Shown: positions 22,334 to 35,200 of the stretch, piece after piece | How positions within the stretch are numbered: the first letter of the stretch is position 1 | How the letters are laid out: the number at the start of each line of letters is the position of its first letter | Origin: Edaphochlamys debaryana | Lineage: Eukaryota; Chlorophyta; Chlorophyceae; Chlamydomonadales | Length of the DNA: 64,000 nt | Assembly (NCBI GenBank): GCA_016858145.1 | Contig: JAEHOE010000107.1 | Location: 398,559-462,558 of the forward strand | Direction: 5' to 3' | Position numbers and translations under genes: made by a program | The notes under the pieces: generated by a model | What the model saw: the letters and a program-made list of their open reading frames with translations, nothing else | Database searches by the model: none | What the model was told of the DNA's origin: nothing

Positions 22334-25300
22334 ATGGAGTGGCGTGGCGGCACCGTGCCCCCGCGCCCCCCTGATCGGCCCGCTGCCATACGAGGCTTAT
22401 CTCCCTCCTGGTCTGCGCCCCCAGGCCTCGCCGCCCCCGCGCCGGCGGGGCCAGAAGCAACAGAGTCCGTACCGCTGGTAGCCGCTGGCGGCAGTGAAGG
22501 TGGCGGCGTAGACGCCATTCGGAGCCTATCCGACCTCCCCGGCGGCGTGCAACCGCCCCTCCACCCGCCACCGCCATCCTACCTCCCGCCGGCGGCGGCT
22601 CCCCACATGCCGCCGCCGGCTCCCTACACGCCCCCGTCAGGCCCCTACACGCCGCCGACGATGGTCCCGCGGCGGCTGTCCTCGATACGACCTGCGATGT
22701 CCCTGACGCTGGCCCCTCTGCCCGAGGAGGTATGGCCCAACGGAGAGGGCCAGACGACTCCCATCGCCGGCCCCACAGCCAATGCTGCGACGGGCTTGCA
22801 GAGAGGGGCGTGGGGAGGTGGCTGGGGGCCGGCGGCGGCGGCGCCTGCGGAGGGAGGCGCAGGGGCATCCCAGCAGCTCCGCCCTTGCGCGGAGGCGACG
22901 GCCGCGGCGCTGGAGGCTGCCGAGTTGGGGCGAGGCGACATGCGGGCTCAGTCAGCGCCGCCGGCAGCAGGGCAGGCGGAGGGCGTGGCGCGGAAGACAT
23001 CCATCAGCGGTGCCATACCGTATGGGGCCGACCCATATGCCCCTGCGCCCGAGGTCCATCCGCTGGTGGCGGCGGAAGATGTGTTCCCCGACGCAGGTGG
23101 GTTGGTGGACAGCGGGGGCGATAGGGACGGGCACGGCGTCGGGGCGGCTGTGGCTTGGGTACTTTGCCTCCCCCTGCTGAGGCTTGGGGCCTTGGGCACT
23201 TTGCCTTTCAGCTACCTTGGCCCTTCGTTCTTTACCAACAAGCAAGCGCGAGGCCGAGGCAGTGCTGGTATCTTCTTCTTTTTCTTCTAGCTCGTTCTTC
23301 CTAGCCAGAAGGATTCGGCCCGCCAGCAGGGGGCTGCTGGCTCTGAGCCAGAAGGATTTGGGCCTTGGTGGGGGGTTGTTCTGGCTCCACCCATCTGGAC
23401 ATGGGGCACGAGGGGGCAGGGTGGGACCGAGAGGGCCACGCAGCCTGGCATTTGCACGCGCTGAGGACCGGAGAGCAAGTTGGCACGAGGATAACATTTG
23501 AGCCTTCCAGGGGGGGGGGGGGGGGGTTCTGGTTACACGGCCAGAAGGTTTCGGCCCTCCCAGGGGGGGTTTTCTGGACGTCAGCCAGAAGGTCCTGACG
23601 GAAGATACCAGCACTGGGCCGAGGGCGCGCCCGATGCCGTGGCTCCCGCGACACCGGCTCCAGCGCACCGCCGATCCAGCGCAGCCCCGGCAGCCCCCGG
23701 CCCGCAGCCGCCAGCCCCCAGCCCCCAGCCCCCAGCCCCCAGCCCCCAGCCCCCAGCCCCCAGCCCCCAGCCCCCAGCCCCCAGCCCCCAGCCCCCAGCC
23801 CCCAGCCCCCAGCCCCCAGCCCCCAGCCCCCAGCCCCCAGCCCCCAGCCCCCAGCCCCCAGCCCCCAGCCCCCAGCCCCCAGCCCCCAGCCCCCAGCGCT
23901 CGCCGCCCTGCCCCTGCCCCTGTTGACGCCCTTGAATCTGAAATCGACCCTTCTAACTCATCCAGACCCAGCCTACGACGAGACCTGTGACGCCAATGCG
24001 GCTGACATAGCTATCAAGTACGGTGTTGAGTGGCTGCGCGCTGCCCTTCCAGGTACGTACCGGTGACGCATGGAAAGCTTGAGGGCCTTGTGTCGCGGTG
24101 TGCCCCAATCCAGGCGCTTGTCGTGCGCTTCCCCCTGCCAGCGCGGTGGGCGGCCAGGAGCTGGCGCCACCCCATCTTCGCCGTCACGGTGTGTGGGGGC
24201 ACTGGCCCTAGGGGCAAAGGATGGGCAAGGGCTCTTCTGCGGGGTTCGGCAGCTGTACGGTTACCCCAGCATGCAGATGGCTTTTTCGTAACGTCCTTCG
24301 CAAGTTTTATCCATAGATCCGGCATACCACTGGGCGCGGGGAGCTGGTGAGGGCCGCGGAGCTGCGTCCACTCAAGGTGCGACCGGGTACCTGGGGAAGG
24401 GGCTACCCCAACGGCTTCCCCTCGCTCTATGTCCCTCGCCCGCCGCCTGCTAGGATATGCTAGGATATGTACCATCGGACTTGCTCTCACTCCGGCAACT
24501 ATGTCCCTACGTTGCACCCCACCCTAAGCGGACCACGGGGAATCCACTTGCAGCTGATGCCGCCCCGACTTGGCCCGGTAATCCGACTCAGGACGCATGC
24601 CCCAGCACGGCATGTGGGTTATTCTGTGGCTCAGCCCCAGGGCGTACCCCTGCCTAGCAACAGCCAGCCATGCCCCGGGGGCGCCCGCGTCCCACAAGCG
24701 CAACCCGCTCGGCAGCTTGGAGATGGCGCGCGAATCAACGGCCCCCGGAATCAAGCAGCTAGGCTATAGATGTCATGAGATGCGGTACTGGTCTCTTCCA
24801 GGAAAGGCTGTAGGCGTGCGCTCTGCCCTCGAGTTGGTGGGGGGCACAAACAGCACTTGCATGCAACCCCAGCTGGGCGGCGAGGTCGCTGCCCAGCCTG
24901 CCGGGCGAGTCAAGATGAACTCTCTGCTGCGCTCAGGTATTGACCGAGAGCTCAAGCTGCTGGCGCGGGCTGGGGCGAAGGCCCGCCCGATGAGGTCAAA
25001 AGCCAGGGTCCCGTACCCACGCTTGCTGAGCCCCCCTTTTGCACAGCTCGATACACCGTATCTTCCTCTACCATAATGTCGTGGCGCTGGACGGTGCGAG
25101 CAAACATTCTCATGGCCGCTCGCGCTTGCGCTAGGGAGCACGCGGATGGGCGGGACAGGGCGCGTTACATAGCCATTGTCAAGTAGTTGGGCCCTAGGGC
25201 GGTGGGGGGTGGGGAGGCCGTAGGGACTTTCTGCCCTAAGTGAAGGAGATTATTGGGTGCAATCGGGCACTTTGCCTGGTCGCTATCATCATGGGAAAGC

Positions 25301-26209
25301 CTGTGCCAGGCATCCTGTTCTGTTTTGTAAAAACCTGGGTCCCTGACCTTTCAACCACCAACCGCCCAACCGTCAACCGCCAGCTGGTGCACGACTTCCG
25401 CCCATTGGAAATCCCCACGTCCTTCCACTTCACCCCCGCTTCCCTTTGATCCCGCCACCTGACCGCCATGAGATACCAGCCTCCCTGGCCCCTTCACACT
25501 CAGAAGTACTCAGTCAAGGCTTTCAGCAGCGCCACAGTGCGCAGGCTTCAGGCAGCCAGGCTAGATGCGGAAGGCATTGGTCCCTTCCGCACCCGTCACA
25601 CGTGAGGGCGCCTGGCCCTAGTGTGGGCGTTTACTAGTTGATCAGCACAGCAGGGCTGTGGCCGGCGAGCTTCAAGTGAGTACACTCTACCTGCTGTATT
25701 CGTTACCTGCGGCTGGGCGTACAAGTCCTTCCGCCTGGGGTGAATTCGACGGTGCATCGCCGGGTGGACACTGCCGAATGGACCGCAGTGACAGGCAAGG
25801 CCGCCATGGAGGCTCGCCCCTCAGAGCCCGACCTGAGCCTGCGACATGGGTGAGAGCTATGTATACTGTGTTTGGATTAGGCGCAGTTGAGGCCAAGGGC
25901 AGGCCACAGGGGTTCGGGGGGACAACTCAATTGTGGAGGGGGCGGGGGTCTGGTTCGTGCCAGGCCGTGTCGGAGGCCGAACTGTCGTCCCGCACGGTGC
26001 ACGTCGATTACAATAGAAGCATGAATACCCTGCTAAGCGCCGATGTCGTTGACTGTAGTCGCGGCTCGGGCCCTGTCACATTCAGCATGTCTCGTGTCCG
26101 ATACTCGCGACGCAACGTTTCGCGGCCGTACAGGCGACCCCTCCAGAACTGCTCCATCACCAGCACTGTATACATCGCGGCCAGAGCGGTGACGGGCCAC
26201 GCAGGGTAA
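22334..26209 (+). CDS. Unrecognised protein with Pro/Ala-rich N-terminus; its 3' exons lie in copy 1 of the tandem array
   Basis: Tentative eight-exon model: 22334-23096, 23966-24052, 24802-24994, 25047-25093, 25241-25386, 25504-25601, 25651-25675, 25964-26209; frame closes at 534 residues. Exon 1 (about 254 residues) is disordered and rich in Pro, Ala and Gly, with a run of YTPP-type motifs; an in-frame stop lies just upstream of its ATG. Exon 2 encodes DPAYDETCDANAADIAIKYG, and exon 3 begins GKAVGVRSALELVGGTNSTC and ends in LKLLARAGAKARPM. Exons 1-3 join by strong donors and acceptors in matching phase and have protein-like composition. Exons 4-8 are less sure: exon 5 could instead end at 25326, and a possible alternative exon at 25800-25849 does not fit the phase of exon 8. 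Exon 5 holds one hydrophobic stretch (CLVAIIMGKPVPGILFCF). I do not recognise a family. Exons 3-8 recur in every array copy; exons 1-2 occur once. Confidence 0.45.
23301..23600 (+). repeat. Interspersed GCCAGAAGG motifs in intron 1
   Basis: Four copies of a motif starting GCCAGAAGG and, in three of them, continuing (A/T)TT(C/T)GG(C/G)CC, near 23301, 23347, 23540 and 23584. They are separated by G-rich stretches that include a 17-base G run (23510-23526) and TTCTGG words. They lie inside the first intron of the proline-rich gene. Confidence 0.6.
23711..23896 (+). repeat. Heptanucleotide satellite (CCCCCAG)n, about 26 copies
   Basis: Perfect or near-perfect 7-bp repeats. Because 7 is not a multiple of 3, all three forward frames read the same Pro-Pro-Ala-Pro-Ser-Pro-Gln repeat, which creates long false open frames. 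In the gene model the tract is within intron 1 (23097-23965). Confidence 0.93.
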
Positions 26210-29200
26210 AGTGTGAAACCCGGCGCGGCATGTCGGGGGTCTCGCCATGTTGGCACGACGCGAACAAGCACCGCCAGCTCCCGAGGATGGTCGCGATGCC
26301 CTGTGGCCAAGGGGTCTCGTGTTGTGGCAACAGGGGCTTTGCGGGCTTCGAAGCCGGGCGGGCCAGGGGACCGATGGTCTGAATCCTTCACTCCGGCAAC
26401 TATGTCCCTACGTTGCACCCCACCCTAAGCGGACCACGGGGAATCCACTTGCAGCTGATGCCGCCCCGACTTGGCCCGGTAATCCGACTCAGGACGCATG
26501 CCCCAGCACGGCATGTGGGTTATTCTGTGGCTCAGCCCCAGGGCGTACCCCTGCCTAGCAACAGCCAGCCATGCCCCGGGGGCGCCCGCGTCCCACAAGC
26601 GCAACCCGCTCGGCAGCTTGGAGATGGCGCGCGAATCAACGGCCCCCGGAATCAAGCAGCTAGGCTATAGATGTCATGAGATGCGGTACTGGTCTCTTCC
26701 AGGAAAGGCTGTAGGCGTGCGCTCTGCCCTCGAGTTGGTGGGGGGCACAAACAGCACTTGCATGCAACCCCAGCTGGGCGGCGAGGTCGCTGCCCAGCCT
26801 GCCGGGCGAGTCAAGATGAACTCTCTGCTGCGCTCAGGTATTGACCGAGAGCTCAAGCTGCTGGCGCGGGCTGGGGCGAAGGCCCGCCCGATGAGGTCAA
26901 AAGCCAGGGTCCCGTACCCACGCTTGCTGAGCCCCCCTTTTGCACAGCTCGATACACCGTATCTTCCTCTACCATAATGTCGTGGCGCTGGACGGTGCGA
27001 GCAAACATTCTCATGGCCGCTCGCGCTTGCGCTAGGGAGCACGCGGATGGGCGGGACAGGGCGCGTTACATAGCCATTGTCAAGTAGTTGGGCCCTAGGG
27101 CGGTGGGGGGTGGGGAGGCCGTAGGGACTTTCTGCCCTAAGTGAAGGAGATTATTGGGTGCAATCGGGCACTTTGCCTGGTCGCTATCATCATGGGAAAG
27201 CCTGTGCCAGGCATCCTGTTCTGTTTTGTAAAAACCTGGGTCCCTGACCTTTCAACCACCAACCGCCCAACCGTCAACCGCCAGCTGGTGCACGACTTCC
27301 GCCCATTGGAAATCCCCACGTCCTTCCACTTCACCCCCGCTTCCCTTTGATCCCGCCACCTGACCGCCATGAGATACCAGCCTCCCTGGCCCCTTCACAC
27401 TCAGAAGTACTCAGTCAAGGCTTTCAGCAGCGCCACAGTGCGCAGGCTTCAGGCAGCCAGGCTAGATGCGGAAGGCATTGGTCCCTTCCGCACCCGTCAC
27501 ACGTGAGGGCGCCTGGCCCTAGTGTGGGCGTTTACTAGTTGATCAGCACAGCAGGGCTGTGGCCGGCGAGCTTCAAGTGAGTACACTCTACCTGCTGTAT
27601 TCGTTACCTGCGGCTGGGCGTACAAGTCCTTCCGCCTGGGGTGAATTCGACGGTGCATCGCCGGGTGGACACTGCCGAATGGACCGCAGTGACAGGCAAG
27701 GCCGCCATGGAGGCTCGCCCCTCAGAGCCCGACCTGAGCCTGCGACATGGGTGAGAGCTATGTATACTGTGTTTGGATTAGGCGCAGTTGAGGCCAAGGG
27801 CAGGCCACAGGGGTTCGGGGGGACAACTCAATTGTGGAGGGGGCGGGGGTCTGGTTCGTGCCAGGCCGTGTCGGAGGCCGAACTGTCGTCCCGCACGGTG
27901 CACGTCGATTACAATAGAAGCATGAATACCCTGCTAAGCGCCGATGTCGTTGACTGTAGTCGCGGCTCGGGCCCTGTCACATTCAGCATGTCTCGTGTCC
28001 GATACTCGCGACGCAACGTTTCGCGGCCGTACAGGCGACCCCTCCAGAACTGCTCCATCACCAGCACTGTATACATCGCGGCCAGAGCGGTGACGGGCCA
28101 CGCAGGGTAAAGTGTGAAACCCGGCGCGGCATGTCGGGGGTCTCGCCATGTTGGCACGACGCGAACAAGCACCGCCAGCTCCCGAGGATGGTCGCGATGC
28201 CCTGTGGCCAAGGGGTCTCGTGTTGTGGCAACAGGGGCTTTGCGGGCTTCGAAGCCGGGCGGGCCAGGGGACCGATGGTCTGAATCCTTCACTCCGGCAA
28301 CTATGTCCCTACGTTGCACCCCACCCTAAGCGGACCACGGGGAATCCACTTGCAGCTGATGCCGCCCCGACCTGGCCCGGTAATCCGACTCAGGACGCAT
28401 GCCCCAGCACGGCATGTGGGTTATTCTGTGGCTCAGCCCCAGGGCGTACCCCTGCCTAGCAACAGCCAGCCATGCCCCGGGGGCGCCCGCGTCCCACAAG
28501 CGCAACCCGCTCGGCAGCTTGGAGATGGCGCGCGAATCAACGGCCCCCGGAATCAAGCAGCTAGGCTATAGATGTCATGAGATGCGGTACTGGTCTCTTC
28601 CAGGAAAGGCTGTAGGCGTGCGCTCTGCCCTCGAGTTGGTGGGGGGCACAAACAGCACTTGCATGCAACCCCAGCTGGGCGGCGAGGTCGCTGCCCAGCC
28701 TGCCGGGCGAGTCAAGATGAACTCTCTGCTGCGCTCAGGTATTGACCGAGAGCTCAAGCTGCTGGCGCGGGCTGGGGCGAAGGCCCGCCCGATGAGGTCA
28801 AAAGCCAGGGTCCCGTACCCACGCTTGCTGAGCCCCCCTTTTGCACAGCTCGATACACCGTATCTTCCTCTACCATAATGTCGTGGCGCTGGACGGTGCG
28901 AGCAAACATTCTCATGGCCGCTCGCGCTTGCGCTAGGGAGCACGCGGATGGGCGGGACAGGGCGCGTTACATAGCCATTGTCAAGTAGTTGGGCCCTAGG
29001 GCGGTGGGGGGTGGGGAGGCCGTAGGGACTTTCTGCCCTAAGTGAAGGAGATTATTGGGTGCAATCGGGCACTTTGCCTGGTCGCTATCATCATGGGAAA
29101 GCCTGTGCCAGGCATCCTGTTCTGTTTTGTAAAAACCTGGGTCCCTGACCTTTCAACCACCAACCGCCCAACCGTCAACCGCCAGCTGGTGCACGACTTC

Positions 29201-32200
29201 CGCCCATTGGAAATCCCCACGTCCTTCCACTTCACCCCCGCTTCCCTTTGATCCCGCCACCTGACCGCCATGAGATACCAGCCTCCCTGGCCCCTTCACA
29301 CTCAGAAGTACTCAGTCAAGGCTTTCAGCAGCGCCACAGTGCGCAGGCTTCAGGCAGCCAGGCTAGATGCGGAAGGCATTGGTCCCTTCCGCACCCGTCA
29401 CACGTGAGGGCGCCTGGCCCTAGTGTGGGCGTTTACTAGTTGATCAGCACAGCAGGGCTGTGGCCGGCGAGCTTCAAGTGAGTACACTCTACCTGCTGTA
29501 TTCGTTACCTGCGGCTGGGCGTACAAGTCCTTCCGCCTGGGGTGAATTCGACGGTGCATCGCCGGGTGGACACTGCCGAATGGACCGCAGTGACAGGCAA
29601 GGCCGCCATGGAGGCTCGCCCCTCAGAGCCCGACCTGAGCCTGCGACATGGGTGAGAGCTATGTATACTGTGTTTGGATTAGGCGCAGTTGAGGCCAAGG
29701 GCAGGCCACAGGGGTTCGGGGGGACAACTCAATTGTGGAGGGGGCGGGGGTCTGGTTCGTGCCAGGCCGTGTCGGAGGCCGAACTGTCGTCCCGCACGGT
29801 GCACGTCGATTACAATAGAAGCATGAATACCCTGCTAAGCGCCGATGTCGTTGACTGTAGTCGCGGCTCGGGCCCTGTCACATTCAGCATGTCTCGTGTC
29901 CGATACTCGCGACGCAACGTTTCGCGGCCGTACAGGCGACCCCTCCAGAACTGCTCCATCACCAGCACTGTATACATCGCGGCCAGAGCGGTGACGGGCC
30001 ACGCAGGGTAAAGTGTGAAACCCGGCGCGGCATGTCGGGGGTCTCGCCATGTTGGCACGACGCGAACAAGCACCGCCAGCTCCCGAGGATGGTCGCGATG
30101 CCCTGTGGCCAAGGGGTCTCGTGTTGTGGCAACAGGGGCTTTGCGGGCTTCGAAGCCGGGCGGGCCAGGGGACCGATGGTCTGAATCCTTCACTCCGGCA
30201 ACTATGTCCCTACGTTGCACCCCACCCTAAGCGGACCACGGGGAATCCACTTGCAGCTGATGCCGCCCCGACCTGGCCCGGTAATCCGACTCAGGACGCA
30301 TGCCCCAGCACGGCATGTGGGTTATTCTGTGGCTCAGCCCCAGGGCGTACCCCTGCCTAGCAACAGCCAGCCATGCCCCGGGGGCGCCCGCGTCCCACAA
30401 GCGCAACCCGCTCGGCAGCTTGGAGATGGCGCGCGAATCAACGGCCCCCGGAATCAAGCAGCTAGGCTATAGATGTCATGAGATGCGGTACTGGTCTCTT
30501 CCAGGAAAGGCTGTAGGCGTGCGCTCTGCCCTCGAGTTGGTGGGGGGCACAAACAGCACTTGCATGCAACCCCAGCTGGGCGGCGAGGTCGCTGCCCAGC
30601 CTGCCGGGCGAGTCAAGATGAACTCTCTGCTGCGCTCAGGTATTGACCGAGAGCTCAAGCTGCTGGCGCGGGCTGGGGCGAAGGCCCGCCCGATGAGGTC
30701 AAAAGCCAGGGTCCCGTACCCACGCTTGCTGAGCCCCCCTTTTGCACAGCTCGATACACCGTATCTTCCTCTACCATAATGTCGTGGCGCTGGACGGTGC
30801 GAGCAAACATTCTCATGGCCGCTCGCGCTTGCGCTAGGGAGCACGCGGATGGGCGGGACAGGGCGCGTTACATAGCCATTGTCAAGTAGTTGGGCCCTAG
30901 GGCGGTGGGGGGTGGGGAGGCCGTAGGGACTTTCTGCCCTAAGTGAAGGAGATTATTGGGTGCAATCGGGCACTTTGCCTGGTCGCTATCATCATGGGAA
31001 AGCCTGTGCCAGGCATCCTGTTCTGTTTTGTAAAAACCTGGGTCCCTGACCTTTCAACCACCAACCGCCCAACCGTCAACCGCCAGCTGGTGCACGACTT
31101 CCGCCCATTGGAAATCCCCACGTCCTTCCACTTCACCCCCGCTTCCCTTTGATCCCGCCACCTGACCGCCATGAGATACCAGCCTCCCTGGCCCCTTCAC
31201 ACTCAGAAGTACTCAGTCAAGGCTTTCAGCAGCGCCACAGTGCGCAGGCTTCAGGCAGCCAGGCTAGATGCGGAAGGCATTGGTCCCTTCCGCACCCGTC
31301 ACACGTGAGGGCGCCTGGCCCTAGTGTGGGCGTTTACTAGTTGATCAGCACAGCAGGGCTGTGGCCGGCGAGCTTCAAGTGAGTACACTCTACCTGCTGT
31401 ATTCGTTACCTGCGGCTGGGCGTACAAGTCCTTCCGCCTGGGGTGAATTCGACGGTGCATCGCCGGGTGGACACTGCCGAATGGACCGCAGTGACAGGCA
31501 AGGCCGCCATGGAGGCTCGCCCCTCAGAGCCCGACCTGAGCCTGCGACATGGGTGAGAGCTATGTATACTGTGTTTGGATTAGGCGCAGTTGAGGCCAAG
31601 GGCAGGCCACAGGGGTTCGGGGGGACAACTCAATTGTGGAGGGGGCGGGGGTCTGGTTCGTGCCAGGCCGTGTCGGAGGCCGAACTGTCGTCCCGCACGG
31701 TGCACGTCGATTACAATAGAAGCATGAATACCCTGCTAAGCGCCGATGTCGTTGACTGTAGTCGCGGCTCGGGCCCTGTCACATTCAGCATGTCTCGTGT
31801 CCGATACTCGCGACGCAACGTTTCGCGGCCGTACAGGCGACCCCTCCAGAACTGCTCCATCACCAGCACTGTATACATCGCGGCCAGAGCGGTGACGGGC
31901 CACGCAGGGTAAAGTGTGAAACCCGGCGCGGCATGTCGGGGGTCTCGCCATGTTGGCACGACGCGAACAAGCACCGCCAGCTCCCGAGGATGGTCGCGAT
32001 GCCCTGTGGCCAAGGGGTCTCGTGTTGTGGCAACAGGGGCTTTGCGGGCTTCGAAGCCGGGCGGGCCAGGGGACCGATGGTCTGAATCCTTCACTCCGGC
32101 AACTATGTCCCTACGTTGCACCCCACCCTAAGCGGACCACGGGGAATCCACTTGCAGCTGATGCCGCCCCGACCTGGCCCGGTAATCCGACTCAGGACGC

Positions 32201-35200
32201 ATGCCCCAGCACGGCATGTGGGTTATTCTGTGGCTCAGCCCCAGGGCGTACCCCTGCCTAGCAACAGCCAGCCATGCCCCGGGGGCGCCCGCGTCCCACA
32301 AGCGCAACCCGCTCGGCAGCTTGGAGATGGCGCGCGAATCAACGGCCCCCGGAATCAAGCAGCTAGGCTATAGATGTCATGAGATGCGGTACTGGTCTCT
32401 TCCAGGAAAGGCTGTAGGCGTGCGCTCTGCCCTCGAGTTGGTGGGGGGCACAAACAGCACTTGCATGCAACCCCAGCTGGGCGGCGAGGTCGCTGCCCAG
32501 CCTGCCGGGCGAGTCAAGATGAACTCTCTGCTGCGCTCAGGTATTGACCGAGAGCTCAAGCTGCTGGCGCGGGCTGGGGCGAAGGCCCGCCCGATGAGGT
32601 CAAAAGCCAGGGTCCCGTACCCACGCTTGCTGAGCCCCCCTTTTGCACAGCTCGATACACCGTATCTTCCTCTACCATAATGTCGTGGCGCTGGACGGTG
32701 CGAGCAAACATTCTCATGGCCGCTCGCGCTTGCGCTAGGGAGCACGCGGATGGGCGGGACAGGGCGCGTTACATAGCCATTGTCAAGTAGTTGGGCCCTA
32801 GGGCGGTGGGGGGTGGGGAGGCCGTAGGGACTTTCTGCCCTAAGTGAAGGAGATTATTGGGTGCAATCGGGCACTTTGCCTGGTCGCTATCATCATGGGA
32901 AAGCCTGTGCCAGGCATCCTGTTCTGTTTTGTAAAAACCTGGGTCCCTGACCTTTCAACCACCAACCGCCCAACCGTCAACCGCCAGCTGGTGCACGACT
33001 TCCGCCCATTGGAAATCCCCACGTCCTTCCACTTCACCCCCGCTTCCCTTTGATCCCGCCACCTGACCGCCATGAGATACCAGCCTCCCTGGCCCCTTCA
33101 CACTCAGAAGTACTCAGTCAAGGCTTTCAGCAGCGCCACAGTGCGCAGGCTTCAGGCAGCCAGGCTAGATGCGGAAGGCATTGGTCCCTTCCGCACCCGT
33201 CACACGTGAGGGCGCCTGGCCCTAGTGTGGGCGTTTACTAGTTGATCAGCACAGCAGGGCTGTGGCCGGCGAGCTTCAAGTGAGTACACTCTACCTGCTG
33301 TATTCGTTACCTGCGGCTGGGCGTACAAGTCCTTCCGCCTGGGGTGAATTCGACGGTGCATCGCCGGGTGGACACTGCCGAATGGACCGCAGTGACAGGC
33401 AAGGCCGCCATGGAGGCTCGCCCCTCAGAGCCCGACCTGAGCCTGCGACATGGGTGAGAGCTATGTATACTGTGTTTGGATTAGGCGCAGTTGAGGCCAA
33501 GGGCAGGCCACAGGGGTTCGGGGGGACAACTCAATTGTGGAGGGGGCGGGGGTCTGGTTCGTGCCAGGCCGTGTCGGAGGCCGAACTGTCGTCCCGCACG
33601 GTGCACGTCGATTACAATAGAAGCATGAATACCCTGCTAAGCGCCGATGTCGTTGACTGTAGTCGCGGCTCGGGCCCTGTCACATTCAGCATGTCTCGTG
33701 TCCGATACTCGCGACGCAACGTTTCGCGGCCGTACAGGCGACCCCTCCAGAACTGCTCCATCACCAGCACTGTATACATCGCGGCCAGAGCGGTGACGGG
33801 CCACGCAGGGTAAAGTGTGAAACCCGGCGCGGCATGTCGGGGGTCTCGCCATGTTGGCACGACGCGAACAAGCACCGCCAGCTCCCGAGGATGGTCGCGA
33901 TGCCCTGTGGCCAAGGGGTCTCGTGTTGTGGCAACAGGGGCTTTGCGGGCTTCGAAGCCGGGCGGGCCAGGGGACCGATGGTCTGAATCCTTCACTCCGG
34001 CAACTATGTCCCTACGTTGCACCCCACCCTAAGCGGACCACGGGGAATCCACTTGCAGCTGATGCCGCCCCGACCTGGCCCGGTAATCCGACTCAGGACG
34101 CATGCCCCAGCACGGCATGTGGGTTATTCTGTGGCTCAGCCCCAGGGCGTACCCCTGCCTAGCAACAGCCAGCCATGCCCCGGGGGCGCCCGCGTCCCAC
34201 AAGCGCAACCCGCTCGGCAGCTTGGAGATGGCGCGCGAATCAACGGCCCCCGGAATCAAGCAGCTAGGCTATAGATGTCATGAGATGCGGTACTGGTCTC
34301 TTCCAGGAAAGGCTGTAGGCGTGCGCTCTGCCCTCGAGTTGGTGGGGGGCACAAACAGCACTTGCATGCAACCCCAGCTGGGCGGCGAGGTCGCTGCCCA
34401 GCCTGCCGGGCGAGTCAAGATGAACTCTCTGCTGCGCTCAGGTATTGACCGAGAGCTCAAGCTGCTGGCGCGGGCTGGGGCGAAGGCCCGCCCGATGAGG
34501 TCAAAAGCCAGGGTCCCGTACCCACGCTTGCTGAGCCCCCCTTTTGCACAGCTCGATACACCGTATCTTCCTCTACCATAATGTCGTGGCGCTGGACGGT
34601 GCGAGCAAACATTCTCATGGCCGCTCGCGCTTGCGCTAGGGAGCACGCGGATGGGCGGGACAGGGCGCGTTACATAGCCATTGTCAAGTAGTTGGGCCCT
34701 AGGGCGGTGGGGGGTGGGGAGGCCGTAGGGACTTTCTGCCCTAAGTGAAGGAGATTATTGGGTGCAATCGGGCACTTTGCCTGGTCGCTATCATCATGGG
34801 AAAGCCTGTGCCAGGCATCCTGTTCTGTTTTGTAAAAACCTGGGTCCCTGACCTTTCAACCACCAACCGCCCAACCGTCAACCGCCAGCTGGTGCACGAC
34901 TTCCGCCCATTGGAAATCCCCACGTCCTTCCACTTCACCCCCGCTTCCCTTTGATCCCGCCACCTGACCGCCATGAGATACCAGCCTCCCTGGCCCCTTC
35001 ACACTCAGAAGTACTCAGTCAAGGCTTTCAGCAGCGCCACAGTGCGCAGGCTTCAGGCAGCCAGGCTAGATGCGGAAGGCATTGGTCCCTTCCGCACCCG
35101 TCACACGTGAGGGCGCCTGGCCCTAGTGTGGGCGTTTACTAGTTGATCAGCACAGCAGGGCTGTGGCCGGCGAGCTTCAAGTGAGTACACTCTACCTGCT

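Noticed and set aside
23498..23990. Proline-rich protein gene
   Set aside because: The open frames are produced by a 7-bp satellite readable in all three frames; flanking splice phases put the tract in an intron.
25800..25849. Extra exon in copy 1 (encoding AAMEARPSEPDLSLRH) before the last exon
   Set aside because: It has a GTGAGA donor and protein-like composition, but it ends in phase 2 whereas the last exon needs phase 0, so it cannot be placed in the model without a frame break.
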